A DNA stretch of 64,000 nt from Limnanthes douglasii subsp. nivea. Its lineage: Eukaryota; Streptophyta; Magnoliopsida; Brassicales; Limnanthaceae. Location: the NCBI GenBank assembly GCA_036936605.1, contig JAUPFV010000002.1, forward strand, positions 247,587,305 through 247,651,304. Reading direction: 5' to 3'. The notes beneath the pieces were generated by a model. That model saw nothing but the letters and a program-made list of their open reading frames with translations. It did not search any database and had not been told where the DNA came from. A program made the position numbers and the translations under genes. Below, one piece after another: positions 22,248 to 31,309 of this stretch. The number at the start of each line of letters is the position of its first letter. Positions within the stretch are counted from its first letter, which is position 1.

Positions 22248-22690
22248 CGTTTGATAGATCTCTCACCACTTTTTTTCCTCTCTTTCTCTGTCTCTCTCTC
22301 TAGAAACCTCTCAAGCACCCGGAGCATCCATTTCAAAAACTCGATTTTTGAAGAATCTGAAGTGAAGAAAAGTTAAAGGTAAACGATACAAACATCATGG
22401 TGTAATTTGTTTTTGATTTCATTCGGTCTAAACTGTCGAATCTAGGTTTTTTAGTTTTTTTGGTTTCGATTTCAAAAGTTCGATTTTTGTATGATTTTAG
22501 GTGTTGTTTTGTTAGATTAGTGTTGTATTGTTGTTAGTATTGCTAGGATCTATGTTTTGGTGCTTGATTTTGTTAGAAATGAGGCTGTTTTGGTGGTGTT
22601 GAGTTTTTGAATCGTGTTTGCTGCTGGTAGCACGAACAGCGTGTTACCAGATCCGTTCTGGTCGCAGCCCTGATTTGCGATGAAGAAGGG

Positions 22691-22861
22691 GCCTCGTCGC
22701 AGGCCCAAAATGAGACGAGGCCCAAATGGCGTCTCATTTTGGGCCTGCGACGAGGCCCAAATGATGTCTCATTTTGGGCCTGCGACGAGGCCCAAATGAT
22801 GTCTCATTTTGGGCCTGCGACGAGACCCAAATGACGTCTCATTTTGGGCCTGCGACGAGGC
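22691..22861. repeat. Palindrome and 35-bp tandem repeats (MULE copy 1)
   Basis: A 26-base arm at 22691-22716 is a perfect inverted match to 22731-22756 with a 14-base spacer. The second arm is then repeated at a 35-base period, starting at 22731, 22766, 22801 and 22836, each beginning GTCTCATTTTGGGCCTGCGA. The block lies within the probable 5' UTR intron of the next gene. Confidence 0.9.
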
Positions 22862-22934
22862 CCAAAGTTGTTTTTTTATTTTTTTATTTGGTGTTTTACG
22901 ACTAATACATATTTTTTTGCGTTGTATTTACAGG

Positions 22935-23670
22935 ATGGGACGATTCAAGATTAAAGCAAAAAATCCGTTCAAGAAACTTAGGGCGGAGGAGGAAGCAGCA
23001 GCGGCGGCTAGAGCGCGGTCCGAGGCCGAGGAGGCTGCTCCCAGCGAGGAACATGTTCCCGGTACACGTAGTAGACGACGTCTCCGTCGTCACGGCGATT
23101 ATATTCCTACTCCTGCTGATGGTACCACAGGGGCAGCTTCTACGTCGCATCCCCCTAACGATGAGTACGATGACGATGTAGATGCACCGGAGTATATGGA
23201 GGCTGATGCATCTCATGTACCGGACTATACGGAGGCCGATGCACCTCACGCGCCAGAGGAAGCATCCCACTCACCTGAGGGTGAGGATCTTGATTTTTAT
23301 TTCGTGCTATCGCATGTTCCGGCACTTTTCCCGGATTACACCCTGCACGAGGCTTATAGCGTCTATCACGGAGATGTAAGTGCTACACCTTTATACCGTT
23401 TTATCATTTTCTTACGTGTTCGATACACATGTTTATAATTATTATTTTTTTACGAATTTACATATTTTATACATATTGCAGGATAAGGTCACCATGCGAT
23501 GCTTCGCTATGTATGACAGTCTCCGGAGATGGGACATTACAAAGCAGAGCAGGGTACGGGCAAGGGTGATGGAGACTATATTTGGTCCACTCGTCGATGC
23601 ACTCACCCGCTGGCATACGAACCTCCATTTGGTGGAGGAATTCTTAGAGCGGTGGCATGAGGAGACTTAA
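22935..23670 (+). CDS. Truncated plant-mobile-domain (PMD)-like protein, two exons
   Basis: Exon 1 22935-23375 and exon 2 23482-23670 join in phase 0 (donor GAT|GTAAGTG, acceptor TTGCAG|GAT) to give 209 residues. The N-terminal part is basic and Ala/Glu-rich (RFKIKAKNPFKKLRAEEEAA). It is followed by an acidic section with an imperfect repeat (YMEADASHVPDYTEADAPH). The C-terminal 60 residues (CFAMYDSLRRWDITKQSR to LVEEFLERWHEET) resemble the opening of the plant mobile domain, which normally continues ...ERWRPETHTFHLP. Here a stop comes right at that point, so most of the domain is missing. PMD genes are known to be carried by plant MULEs and gypsy elements. Its role here is unknown. It ends 70 bases from the end of the convergent SANT-like gene. 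Confidence 0.6.
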
Positions 23671-23740
23671 ATTAAAATGAAACTCACACTCAAACAGAAA
23701 TACACATGCAAAATTAAAATGAAACACAGACTCATACTTA

Positions 23741-24154
23741 TCAATCAGGCCAGTTCCATTTCATCAACCTCCTTTCTTCTTTCGCATCTTTGTAGTCACT
23801 GATTTCCTGTAGCTGGATGTCAACAATGTCAGAGCGGACCGTATCCACCTGGTCCTCTGTTATATAATCCGTCACTTGACAGTTGAACCGGTTACCCGCA
23901 ACACGACGTTCCAATTCGGTGAGGCCAAAAACTAGATGTCGATAGGATGTGAACAAGACCGACCACCTAGCTCGCACTTCATCAACACGCCTTGAAATGT
24001 AAGGCGGCTGAACACCATCCCTTCCGTACAGGAAGTACATCTGGCATACTAATGCCTCGCAGTACCTTTTACCACCCTCTGGAATGTGCATATTACCAAC
24101 TTCAACTGATGCCCTCATCAGATACTGATCTTCCAACTCAGTCCATGAACCCAT
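23741..24154 (-). CDS. SANT/Myb-like accessory protein A of the MULE
   Basis: Intact 137-codon frame beginning MGSWTELEDQYLMRASVEVG, an opening like a SANT or trihelix domain. It then has LVCQMYFLYGRDG, SRRVDEVRARWSVLFTSYRH and VTDYITEDQVD. The spacing of aromatic and charged residues (W-x3-ED, then R-W at the third helix) suggests DNA binding. The protein is clearly related to the product of 24630-25007 (LVCQMYFLYGR versus VLCKMYYGYGR; VTDYITEDQV versus VVDYISTDMV). The start is supported by a minus-strand TATA box at 24205-24214. I do not know its function. By analogy with accessory genes of MuDR and VANDAL elements it could aid transposition or counter silencing, but that is inference. Confidence 0.7.
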   Translation of the reverse strand: MGSWTELEDQYLMRASVEVGNMHIPEGGKRYCEALVCQMYFLYGRDGVQPPYISRRVDEVRARWSVLFTSYRHLVFGLTELERRVAGNRFNCQVTDYITEDQVDTVRSDIVDIQLQEISDYKDAKEERRLMKWNWPD

Positions 24155-24629
24155 TTTTCAGCTTGATTTATCAACTAATTTACAATTTAATGTGCATGAA
24201 GCTTCTATTTATAGACGGACCGGTAAGAAAAACATTCAAATGAAAACGTAACACGTGTAAAGTAAGAAACCGAAAACTCCCTCTCATTCTCGAACATTCT
24301 AAAAATCCCGCTCATTCTAAAATATCAAAACTCCCTCCCATTTTTAAAATTCAAAAACTCCCTCTCGTTCTCGAAAATTCAAAAAATCCCGCTCATTCTA
24401 AAAAATCAAAACTCCCTCCCATTCTCTAAATTCTAAACTCCCTCTCATTCTCGAAAATTCAAAAAATCCCGCTCTTTCTAAAAAATCAAAACTCCCTCCC
24501 ATTCTCTAAATTCTTAAACTCCCTCTCATTCTCTAAAATAAAGTCCCACCTAAATTCACTTTACTATATAAAGGGACTACAAATCCGTTTACATTCATAT
24601 AATCTTCTCAAACTTAGAAAGTTCAACAA
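24155..24629. promoter_or_regulatory. Shared bidirectional promoter of the two SANT-like genes, with tandem repeats
   Basis: The 475-base gap between the head-to-head start codons has a TATA box for each gene: CTATAAATAG on the minus strand at 24214-24205 and TATATAAAG on the plus strand at 24565-24573. Between them (about 24270-24540) lie three and a part tandem copies of an approx. 82-base unit, made of CTCCCTCTCATTCTCGAAAA, AATCCCGCTCATTCTAAAA and CAAAACTCCCTCCCATTC blocks. Confidence 0.8.
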
Positions 24630-25007
24630 ATGGAGTTTACTCCCCATGAAGACTACCATTTGCTTCTGGCGGTGAGGATTGCCCACCAAGAGATGGGGGA
24701 AGATACTAGTGATGCTTTTTTTGATCGGGTGCTTTGTAAGATGTACTACGGCTACGGCCGTTTACAAACAGGAGGTCTCCTCGTGCGCAACCGTGAGCAA
24801 ATCAAGCAGAGGTATCTTTTTTGCCAACCGCTCCAGTGTTTGTTGTTTCAGCCGTATAAAATTAAGCAAGAAGCGGCCGCCGTCTTCAACATGACGGTGG
24901 TAGACTACATCAGTACGGATATGGTGGCGTATCTTCAGGATAGGATTGCGGAAAGGGAGGAGGGGGTTGATTCTGACGACAACTTGGGATATGACTTCGA
25001 TGATTGA
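24630..25007 (+). CDS. SANT/Myb-like accessory protein B of the MULE
   Basis: Intact 125-codon frame starting MEFTPHEDYHLLLAVRIAHQ. It is a diverged paralogue of protein A: the initial Trp is replaced by Phe, the central VLCKMYYGYGR and the QIKQRY helix are retained, and the VVDYISTDMV element is shared. It ends with an acidic tail (EEGVDSDDNLGYDFDD) that protein A lacks. TATA box at 24565-24573. The two genes diverge from one promoter region, so they are probably co-expressed and may form a heterodimer; that is inference. No database family can be named with confidence. Confidence 0.68.
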   Translation: MEFTPHEDYHLLLAVRIAHQEMGEDTSDAFFDRVLCKMYYGYGRLQTGGLLVRNREQIKQRYLFCQPLQCLLFQPYKIKQEAAAVFNMTVVDYISTDMVAYLQDRIAEREEGVDSDDNLGYDFDD

Positions 25008-25029
25008 GCATTTTGGTTGTTGGCAGTTG

Positions 25030-25230
25030 GCATTTCGGAATTTCGCCAAATTTTTAGCCTAGCGTCGCAGGCCCAAAATGAGACCAGGCCCAAAAGGCGT
25101 CTCATTTTGGGCCTGCGACAGAAGCTTTCTGTCTGAAAAACTAGGCCAAATTTTTGGCCTAGCGTCGCAGGCCCAAAATGAGACCAGGCCCAAATGGCGT
25201 CTCATTTTGAGCCTGCGACAGAAGCTTTAT
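25030..25230. repeat. Two palindromic units, 100-bp period (MULE copy 2)
   Basis: Arms GTCGCAGGCCCAAAATGAGA(C) at 25064-25084 and 25164-25184 pair with inverted arms at 25099-25119 and 25199-25219 (the last with one mismatch). A second short palindrome, AGGCCAAATTTTTGGCCT, occurs at 25143-25160. The block lies between the ends of the convergent genes SANT B and OTU. Confidence 0.9.
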
Positions 25231-25463
25231 GTTTGAGAAACCAGGCCAAATTTTGAAAGTGGATATGTGATATGTGTTTGTAATGAAACTTACATGAAAC
25301 TTAAAATCGTCAAAAGTCTTTGTATGAAATCGACAAACACCTTAAACTACATTATATCAAAATTACATCAAAATTACATCAAAATTACATCAAAATTACA
25401 TATGTTACAGTAGATGTTAGGAAAACTAACTAACTTAAACTACAAATGTTGCACAAAAATATT
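25231..25463. other. Gap between convergent genes, with ACATCAAAATT repeats
   Basis: Four to five copies of CAAAATTACAT-type 11-mers at about 25355-25400. No coding frame. Probable 3' UTR of the OTU unit. Confidence 0.55.
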
Positions 25464-26629
25464 TCAAACATTTGAAACGTCGTCGTCTCTAGTCAAATCT
25501 GTGACATGGGGTTTTTCGTTCAAGTTGATTTTCCTTACGGGCATTATCTGTGTAAATTTGTTCAACCGCCGGTAGTACGGATGCGCCCATTGATTCGCTT
25601 CTTCGGTTGCGTAAGCGGCCCAACACGGGTATAATGGAGGCAACAGTCCATCGGGTGGAGTAGTAATCTACAAGGAAATAAAATAAACGCATGCATTAGT
25701 AATGATAGCGTAAGAAATTTTGATTGGAAACAAAATATACTTACATTAACAAAGTGACATCCATGCATGAAAGCTATCCCAACTTCTATGATCGTCGAAT
25801 TGTTGACGGGTGGCTTTCCACGTATTGGTAGATACGTTAACGAGGCTGCTTGCGATACATGGTATACCATGCATTGATACCTTGTTGCGATGGCTAGTCC
25901 AATGTAAGGAAATGTCATCCAATAGTGGCTACTAGGATTGGGCTTGAAGTAATCTAACCTTTGTATCAAATCGTCAAACACCTTGTCCGAACCATATACA
26001 TCCAACCAACATGCACGGTTGTCCCGCAACTCCATCAACAACTCGCGTCTAACATCCTCCCATCTATCTTTGTCGTTGTATATTGAATGCCCTACGGAAC
26101 GATATCCGCATTGTCCGTCCGGAAGAACGTCAACTAATTTTAAAATGTAAGTGTGTAGAAAGGCCGGGATGCAATCCGGATATAACGTTAACTTTCCATC
26201 CTTAACAATTTTCTTAGGCCTTCCAACCTTCTTTTTTGCTAATGGAGGTTTGTGTGGTACGATGGGAACCACTTTGGATGCGGCCGTGCTCCCTAACGTG
26301 TTTACGGGTGTACTACCTACCGAGTTAGCCGGAGTACTAGCACTAGCGGTTTGTTCAATGGGATATTCCCACGAACTAGGGTTCCGTTTAGTCGATTTAT
26401 CAACGCCTCCCTTTGGTCTACCCTTAGCTCTAACCGCTTCTTTAGGATCTTGAATATGACTTGTCTCGGGCATCAATATTTGCATTACCCTATTGATAAT
26501 GTGGTCTTGTTGGTCGGGGCGGAAACTACGAATGGAGTTGTCAATTAAGGAAATATTTTTTTGCAATTCCTCTTCGCGAGAGGTAGGATCCATGTGCACA
26601 ATATCTAATCTTTTCCAAAAAATATCCAC
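25464..26629 (-). CDS. OTU-like cysteine protease part of the MULE transposase unit, two exons
   Basis: Exon 26629-25745 and exon 25667-25464 are joined in phase 0 over a 77-base GT-AG intron (25744-25668). Reading through that intron gives a false C-terminus. The spliced product (362 residues from the frame opening) has a helical lead-in typical of the end of FAR1-like transposases (FWKRLDIVH ... EEELQKNISLIDNSI). Two AT-hook-like motifs follow (KGRPKGG near 69-75, KVGRPKK near 134-140). The OTU fold has DGQC at 171-174 (Asp171, Cys174) and HGCHFVN with His292. After the splice the C-terminus is PPLYPCW ... EANQWAHPYYRRLNKF, the usual tail of MULE-linked OTU proteins. The frame opens with GTG, not ATG, which argues that it is the C-terminal part of the upstream transposase separated by a frameshift. 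Action on ubiquitin-like substrates is known for the family, not shown here. Confidence 0.8.
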
Positions 26630-26634
26630 ATCTT

Positions 26635-28228
26635 CTAAAGGGATGCACGGACTAACCTATTTGTAGTTGTTTGGCCATAATGCTTAATCGTGTTAGTTTT
26701 GTACGCAAGGAACTTGTCAGCATATTTTGTTATCCACGAGTCCATAACGTACGCAAAACACTCTGGTTTAGATGCGAACATCTCCTTAAGTGTATCCAGA
26801 TTCTTTTGGTAACTCTCATACGTGTTCGCCTCCGCAACGTAGCCGTAAAATTCAACAAATTGTTTCGCTACCGCATCATCGTGCAATATCTTCCGAACCG
26901 CCCCAAGAATGTTCTTACTAATGTGCCACGTGCATAACAAATGGTGCGTTCCGGGAAAAATTCTATCAACCGCACGCATGAGAGCTAACTCCCGATCGGT
27001 AACAATAATGGATAGAAATGCGCAAACGCTATCCATCATCAAACCACGAAGAGTTTCCAAAGCCCATACGTAGTTTCCAATCTTCTCTCCGCTCATAAAT
27101 ACGTACGCAACGGTAAATGTGATGGAAGTGGACGTTAAACCGACAACCTCTAACAACGGCATCTTATACCTAGTCATCTTGTACGTACAATCCATGAATA
27201 ACACGTTCGGGAATGTACGTAATAAGTCTATGCTAGTAGGAGGTGCGAAGAAAAATTCAGTGATCACCTTTGTATCATCTTTCAAACGCTCCCACGTCGA
27301 GTATCCATTCTCTTTCAACTTCGTCAATAGATATTGCATTTGGGTTTGTCCCTCGTGTTCAGCGTCCCGATGTTTTTGGCGGACATTGTAGATTGCACGC
27401 ATGTTCGAAATGTTTTCTGGATATTGGTGTTTCAAACCACTATATATCTCCCTAGGGCGCGAACCTAGGTGAGACAAACTACGAACTAGTTCCTCTTCGT
27501 CTAGTTTTAGCCTACAAGCGCGGGAATGACCGTCTAGGCGAACGTAGGGTTCATGATTGTGAGTATCGTTTATCACCTCCAAACGCCATTTCATGGCTAG
27601 TACGTCGATCGGATGACCTTTTAGCGCAAACGGACAATTACATTTCTTCGTCGATATCTTCTTTTTTTTCAAAGTTTCCGGCTTTGCCTTTGAAACGTAT
27701 ACACCGTATCGCTCACAAACGTACTCTAACCTAGGAGTCCTTCCCCATTTCCCACTATCGTAGAGTTTTCTTATTGTCACAAACTTAATCTTCTTTGATT
27801 CAATCTCCACGAAAGCATCTAGTTCGTCTTTAGTGAATAATCTATCCGTGTTGAATATTTTACTATAATCGGCATCCATAAATGGAGGCTGGGCAGGTTC
27901 CTCCTGCAAAATATACAATCGAAAAGTATGAGTTTATATATACAAGTTGCCGCACGAGACATGTCTCAAGTTCAGTCGCAGGCCCAAAATGAGACCAGGC
28001 CCAAACGGCTCATTTTGGGTCTGCGACAGAAGCTTTCTGTCTGAAAAACTAGGCCAAATTTTTGGCCTAGCGTCGCAGGCCTGTCGCCCGCTGTTCGTGC
28101 GATGACGATGCTGTTCATCGCACGAACAGCGTGCTACAGGCCTGAAATCCGAATAAATGAGTTTCGGTTCTTACCTCCATCCGGTAAGCTTCCTCCTCGT
28201 TCAGTAAGTCTTCCATAGAAATGCCCAT
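26635..28228 (-). CDS. FAR1-related Mutator (MULE) transposase, two exons
   Basis: Exon 1 28228-28175 (18 codons, MGISMEDLLNEEEAYRME) joins exon 2 27903-26635 in phase 0 over a 271-base GT-AG intron, giving 440 residues. The FAR1/WRKY-GCM1 zinc site uses Cys81, Cys106/108 and the HNHE histidines at 133 and 135. The MULE catalytic core has Asp256 (LFMDCTYK), Asp321 (IIVTDREL) and the C-x2-H motif at 342-345 (LCTWHISKN). The frame stops after TTTNRLVRASL, where the family continues NRVEsxHxxLK, and the matching continuation (EDVDIFWKRL) is one frame over at 26629. So one frameshift splits an originally single transposase-OTU protein. A downstream in-frame ATG at 28216 is an alternative start. 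Confidence 0.88.
27904..28174 (-). repeat. Transposase intron 1 with palindromes (MULE copy 3)
   Basis: Contains the arm GTCGCAGGCCCAAAATGAGA(C) at 27975-27995 facing a slightly shortened inverted arm at 28009-28027. It also has AGGCCAAATTTTTGGCCT at 28051-28068 and a 16-base perfect hairpin around 28090-28134 (GCTGTTCGTGCGATGA with its inverse). The same words occur in the 5' UTR intron of the PMD-like gene and between the convergent genes. Confidence 0.85.
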
Positions 28229-28493
28229 CTCTTCGTTGTCCACAGATACTCCGATTCAAGATTTTTCGAAGTGGATTTTATGGGTGTGGGTAAAAAACGC
28301 TAACTTTTTCGATTTAATGGGTTTAGATTAGTAGATGTTAGTACAGAGCTTGTAGATCTAGTGTAATAACGGATAGATTTAAGTGTTTCGTCCGATTTAG
28401 AGACTAAATGGCATCAATGTAAAAATCTAGAGAGATGAAGGGAAATTTTGGAATTTCAACTTTGAGTTTGAAAAAAGAAGGGAGTAGGGTGAG

Positions 28494-28530
28494 AGATCTA
28501 TCAAAATGTGTAACATTTCTAGCCTGGCCC
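28494..28530 (-). repeat. Right terminal inverted repeat of the MULE
   Basis: Read inward on the minus strand it begins GGGCCAGGCTAGAAATGTTA and ends ATAGATCT, three mismatches from the left end. The following nine bases, CTCTTTCAA, are the right half of the proposed duplication. Confidence 0.88.
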
Positions 28531-29600
28531 CTCTTTCAATCTTGTTTTAATATTTACGTGTGAGTGCAAGAAATCATAGAAAGCCACCTTATTTCACTGG
28601 AAGTATATTTAGCTTTGAAGTTTTGCAATTTTGTTTTTATGTTGATGTTTATCAGATTTTAGTTCTCCCGTCTTAAATAGCATATTTATAGACTCTCCAC
28701 AAAATGTTTTTGCTCTAAGATTTATAAGAGCTAATTTGATTTATCAAATCTAAAACTTCTTTCATATTTTAGGGTGGTCCAAGTTTTGAACCCTTGACTT
28801 TAAGCTTAGAAACCCAACACTCCTACCAATATACCAAACTTATTTTTAAAATTTGGGGTGGTCCATGACATACATGGCCAGCCCCTAGATCCGCTACTGA
28901 ATGAATTTATATTATTAAAAGTCTCGTTACTTACTAATTCATAATATTAATTATATTATAATTTTTTAATATTAAATTATTATTTCATTGTTAAATTTAC
29001 AAGGTAAATAAAATCCAGACATTGTTAAATTACCACTCTTAGAGACTTGTTCTCGCAAAATAAATCCTAAAACTTCACGTTTTGTTTAAGATGTTTATTT
29101 CCGAATATAAACTTTCACATTACTTAGAATTAAACCTCATATCTACATAATTACCGCAATAATACATACTTCACCTACTAGTCTATTATTTTTTATATGA
29201 TTAGTTTGATTGAACTAATATTGACGATAGTCCGATACATTAATAGAACACATCATGATCCAACTTAACAGAGAAATTCCAACAATCTTCTAATTGGATC
29301 TTCATATGCCATGTAGCAACTTAATGAATATTCTTAATTTCCATCATCCATAGATAACTTTAACAATCACATTAATGATCATTAACGACACAAGACGAAA
29401 GTTAATGTCAATGCAGTAAAGTCTGAAAATTGATACATCAGTAATAATGACATCACATCAACAAATTATATGAATCTATCATGATGCATAACATAAAAAT
29501 AATATGTAATATTATTTTATATATCTATTCTTAACTGGTCATACTTAATTAGAGATCTACTTATAATAGAGTTCGAATTATCAAAATAATAACACATTGA

Positions 29601-29650
<50 letters not shown>

Positions 29651-29726
29651 TTGTATTAATGAGCTTAAGTGTATAATTATCATAATACAAACACATCCAA
29701 TAACTTAATATAACCTCCGAATGAAA
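28531..29726 (-). other. AT-rich region, probably 3' UTR/LTR of the interrupted copia
   Basis: No intact coding frame. Around 29270-29310 the minus strand reads CCAATTAGAAGATTGTTGGA, resembling a polypurine tract followed by a TGTTGG LTR start, so the 3' LTR of the copia broken by the Tat insertion may run left from about 29283. I cannot fix its other end. The part 28540-28900 shows nothing I can name. Confidence 0.4.
29606..29650. repeat. (TA)n microsatellite
   Basis: About 22 TA units, interrupted once by a C. No function suggested. Confidence 0.95.
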
Positions 29727-29814
29727 CTAACAATCCTTTAAATACACAATACCCATTGTGGTGGTGTGTTCAATAAAATCCTTACGCACTAATTCCTTGG
29801 TAAGGGGATTCGCT
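29727..29814 (-). pseudogene. C-terminal end of copia RNase H (left half of an interrupted element)
   Basis: Minus-strand codons give ANPLTKELVRKDFIEHTTTM and then GIVYLKDC, stop: the normal end of copia pol (ADPLTKxL...). They stop exactly at the Tat LTR at 29815. The missing upstream codons (KERVHNGQINVEHIGTNSML) resume at 40954 on the other side of the Tat element. Confidence 0.88.
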
Positions 29815-30237
29815 TGATAAGTGAAGAAAATATTAGGATGAATAGGAAAAATCAGATAAATAAAGGAATTGATTTGATGTAAGAAATTATTGAGGATAAA
29901 ACTTGACAAATATGTAATGATGAGGCGGTCATATGTAATAGTTAATATTTATGGTTGGAGTTAGTAAATTGGTAGGGTGAAAAGACCAATATAAAAGGGG
30001 GTAAATCTATAAATTAAGGCTTTACTACCTGTACTATATAAATGACCATCCCTTTGGGGAAAATAGTTTAATCATTAGTCAATTATTATAATTTTATTCC
30101 TTTTTGTCTCATTCTCTCTCCAATAATTATGTTTCTATCTCTGAAAACAATTTCATAAGAACATTACCGTGACATATACTCTCATATGAACATTGTCGTG
30201 ATAAGAAACATCAATAAGAAATCTTTAAAACATATCA
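29815..30237 (+). repeat. 5' LTR of the Tat element
   Basis: 423 bases, TGATAAG...TATCA. A TATA box (CTATATAAATG, about 30034-30044) and the CATCCCTTTGGGGAAAA stretch are shared with the 3' LTR at 40533-40953. The two LTRs differ at many positions, so the insertion is not recent. Confidence 0.9.
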
Positions 30238-30256
30238 TTGGCGCCTTCTGTGGGAA
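30238..30256 (+). other. Primer-binding site of the Tat element
   Basis: TTGGCGCCTTCTGTGGGAA follows the LTR directly, in the position and with the TGGCGCC opening usual for plant gypsy elements. A second, worn copy (TTGGCGTCTGTAGGAA) at about 30468-30483 belongs to a tandem duplication of roughly 125 bases covering the end of U5 and the PBS. Confidence 0.8.
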
Positions 30257-31309
30257 TAACGATTGGTACCTGGAATCGTTGTTCTAAAATCATAGTATTA
30301 TTCTAAAAAAAATTGAGAGTGATGTACACAAAAATTATAGGAGAACTAGACACTGGTATGAAATAACTATGTGATATGAGACTCATCTGGAGATTGTTGT
30401 TGCATATACTCTCATATAAACATCATCGTGATAAGAAAAATCACTAAGAAATCTTTAAAACACATCATTGGCGTCTGTAGGAATAGCGATTGGTACCGAG
30501 AATTATTGCTCCAAAATCATATTATTATTATAAAACCGTTGTGCGAGTGATGGAAACAAAAATGCTAGGAGAACTAGACATTGGTATGAAAAAACACGTG
30601 ATATGAGACTCATCTGGAGATCTCTTGATTGAGGAACAAAAGTAAACGAAAGAAATGAACATGATTTATATGGCGAAAAGCTGCTAGAAGAATCTGTCTT
30701 GGTAGCTTGGTGTAAAGAGCTTTTGGAAGACATTGATTGAATACTGAAAGGCAAGCGATAATAAGTTCAAGGAGACCTAGATCGGAGGTTCGAGAAGAAC
30801 AAACTATTAGAAAAGAACATATATAAAATGTTTCTCGTACTGAGGAAATGCGCGATAAGAAAATCCATTATTCCTCGAAAAAAGTGAGATATGGACATCG
30901 TTATGAATCAACATAATAAATTGAATATTCATCGTACAGTTTGGATGAATATTTTTCTTATGAGGAGGATAATCGACGTTAAAAAATCTACAAGATAAAA
31001 AATTTGAGGAAAAGAAAAGGTGTTCATCAGACATATCATAGAGCTAAAGGTTCGAAGAGGGAAAAATCCAAACATGGGGAAAAAAGGCTTGGTTACGAGG
31101 AGCCAACCAAGATTGTGAACATAGTCAACGGGAATAAGTAACTCCAGATACGTAGATTCCTTTTGGAAGCCATAATCTCGAGTATCGTGTGAGTAATCAA
31201 TTTATTTATCCATCCGAATAAGGTTTATACACACCATGGAGTAAAGTCCGCGGCCAGTGCTTATAAAGTGGGTCATAACTGGAGGTCACCCCCTCTCTTC
31301 CTAGAAATT

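Larger units (their letters stand above)
22124..28530. mobile_element. Autonomous-type Mutator-like element (MULE) carrying four or five genes
   Basis: The two ends form 37-bp terminal inverted repeats matching at 34 positions (22124-22160 and 28494-28530). The flanking nine bases are CCCTTTTAA and CTCTTTCAA, 7 of 9 identical with both differences transitions, as expected of an aging Mutator duplication. Inside, in order: truncated plant-mobile-domain gene (+), SANT-like gene A (-), shared promoter, SANT-like gene B (+), OTU protease unit (-) and FAR1/MULE transposase (-). Palindromic repeats recur at 22691-22861, 25030-25230 and 27975-28136. Well-defined introns and TATA boxes and long open frames mark it as young. 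A frame break between transposase and OTU parts is the one visible lesion. Confidence 0.9.

Noticed and set aside
22809..22934. Upstream extension of the PMD-like frame (GLRRDPNDVSFWACDEAQSC)
   Set aside because: It translates the palindromic repeat and ends in an intron-like acceptor before the ATG at 22935. Probably 5' UTR intron.
25562..25744. C-terminus of the OTU frame reading IFCFQSKFLTLSLLMHAF
   Set aside because: This is translation of a 77-base intron with clean GT and AG ends. The spliced exon 25667-25464 restores the typical tail of MULE-linked OTU proteins.
25464..26629. OTU frame as an independent gene with its own start
   Set aside because: It opens with GTG and with residues that continue the transposase, so it is listed as the second part of one broken unit, though separated in the feature table.
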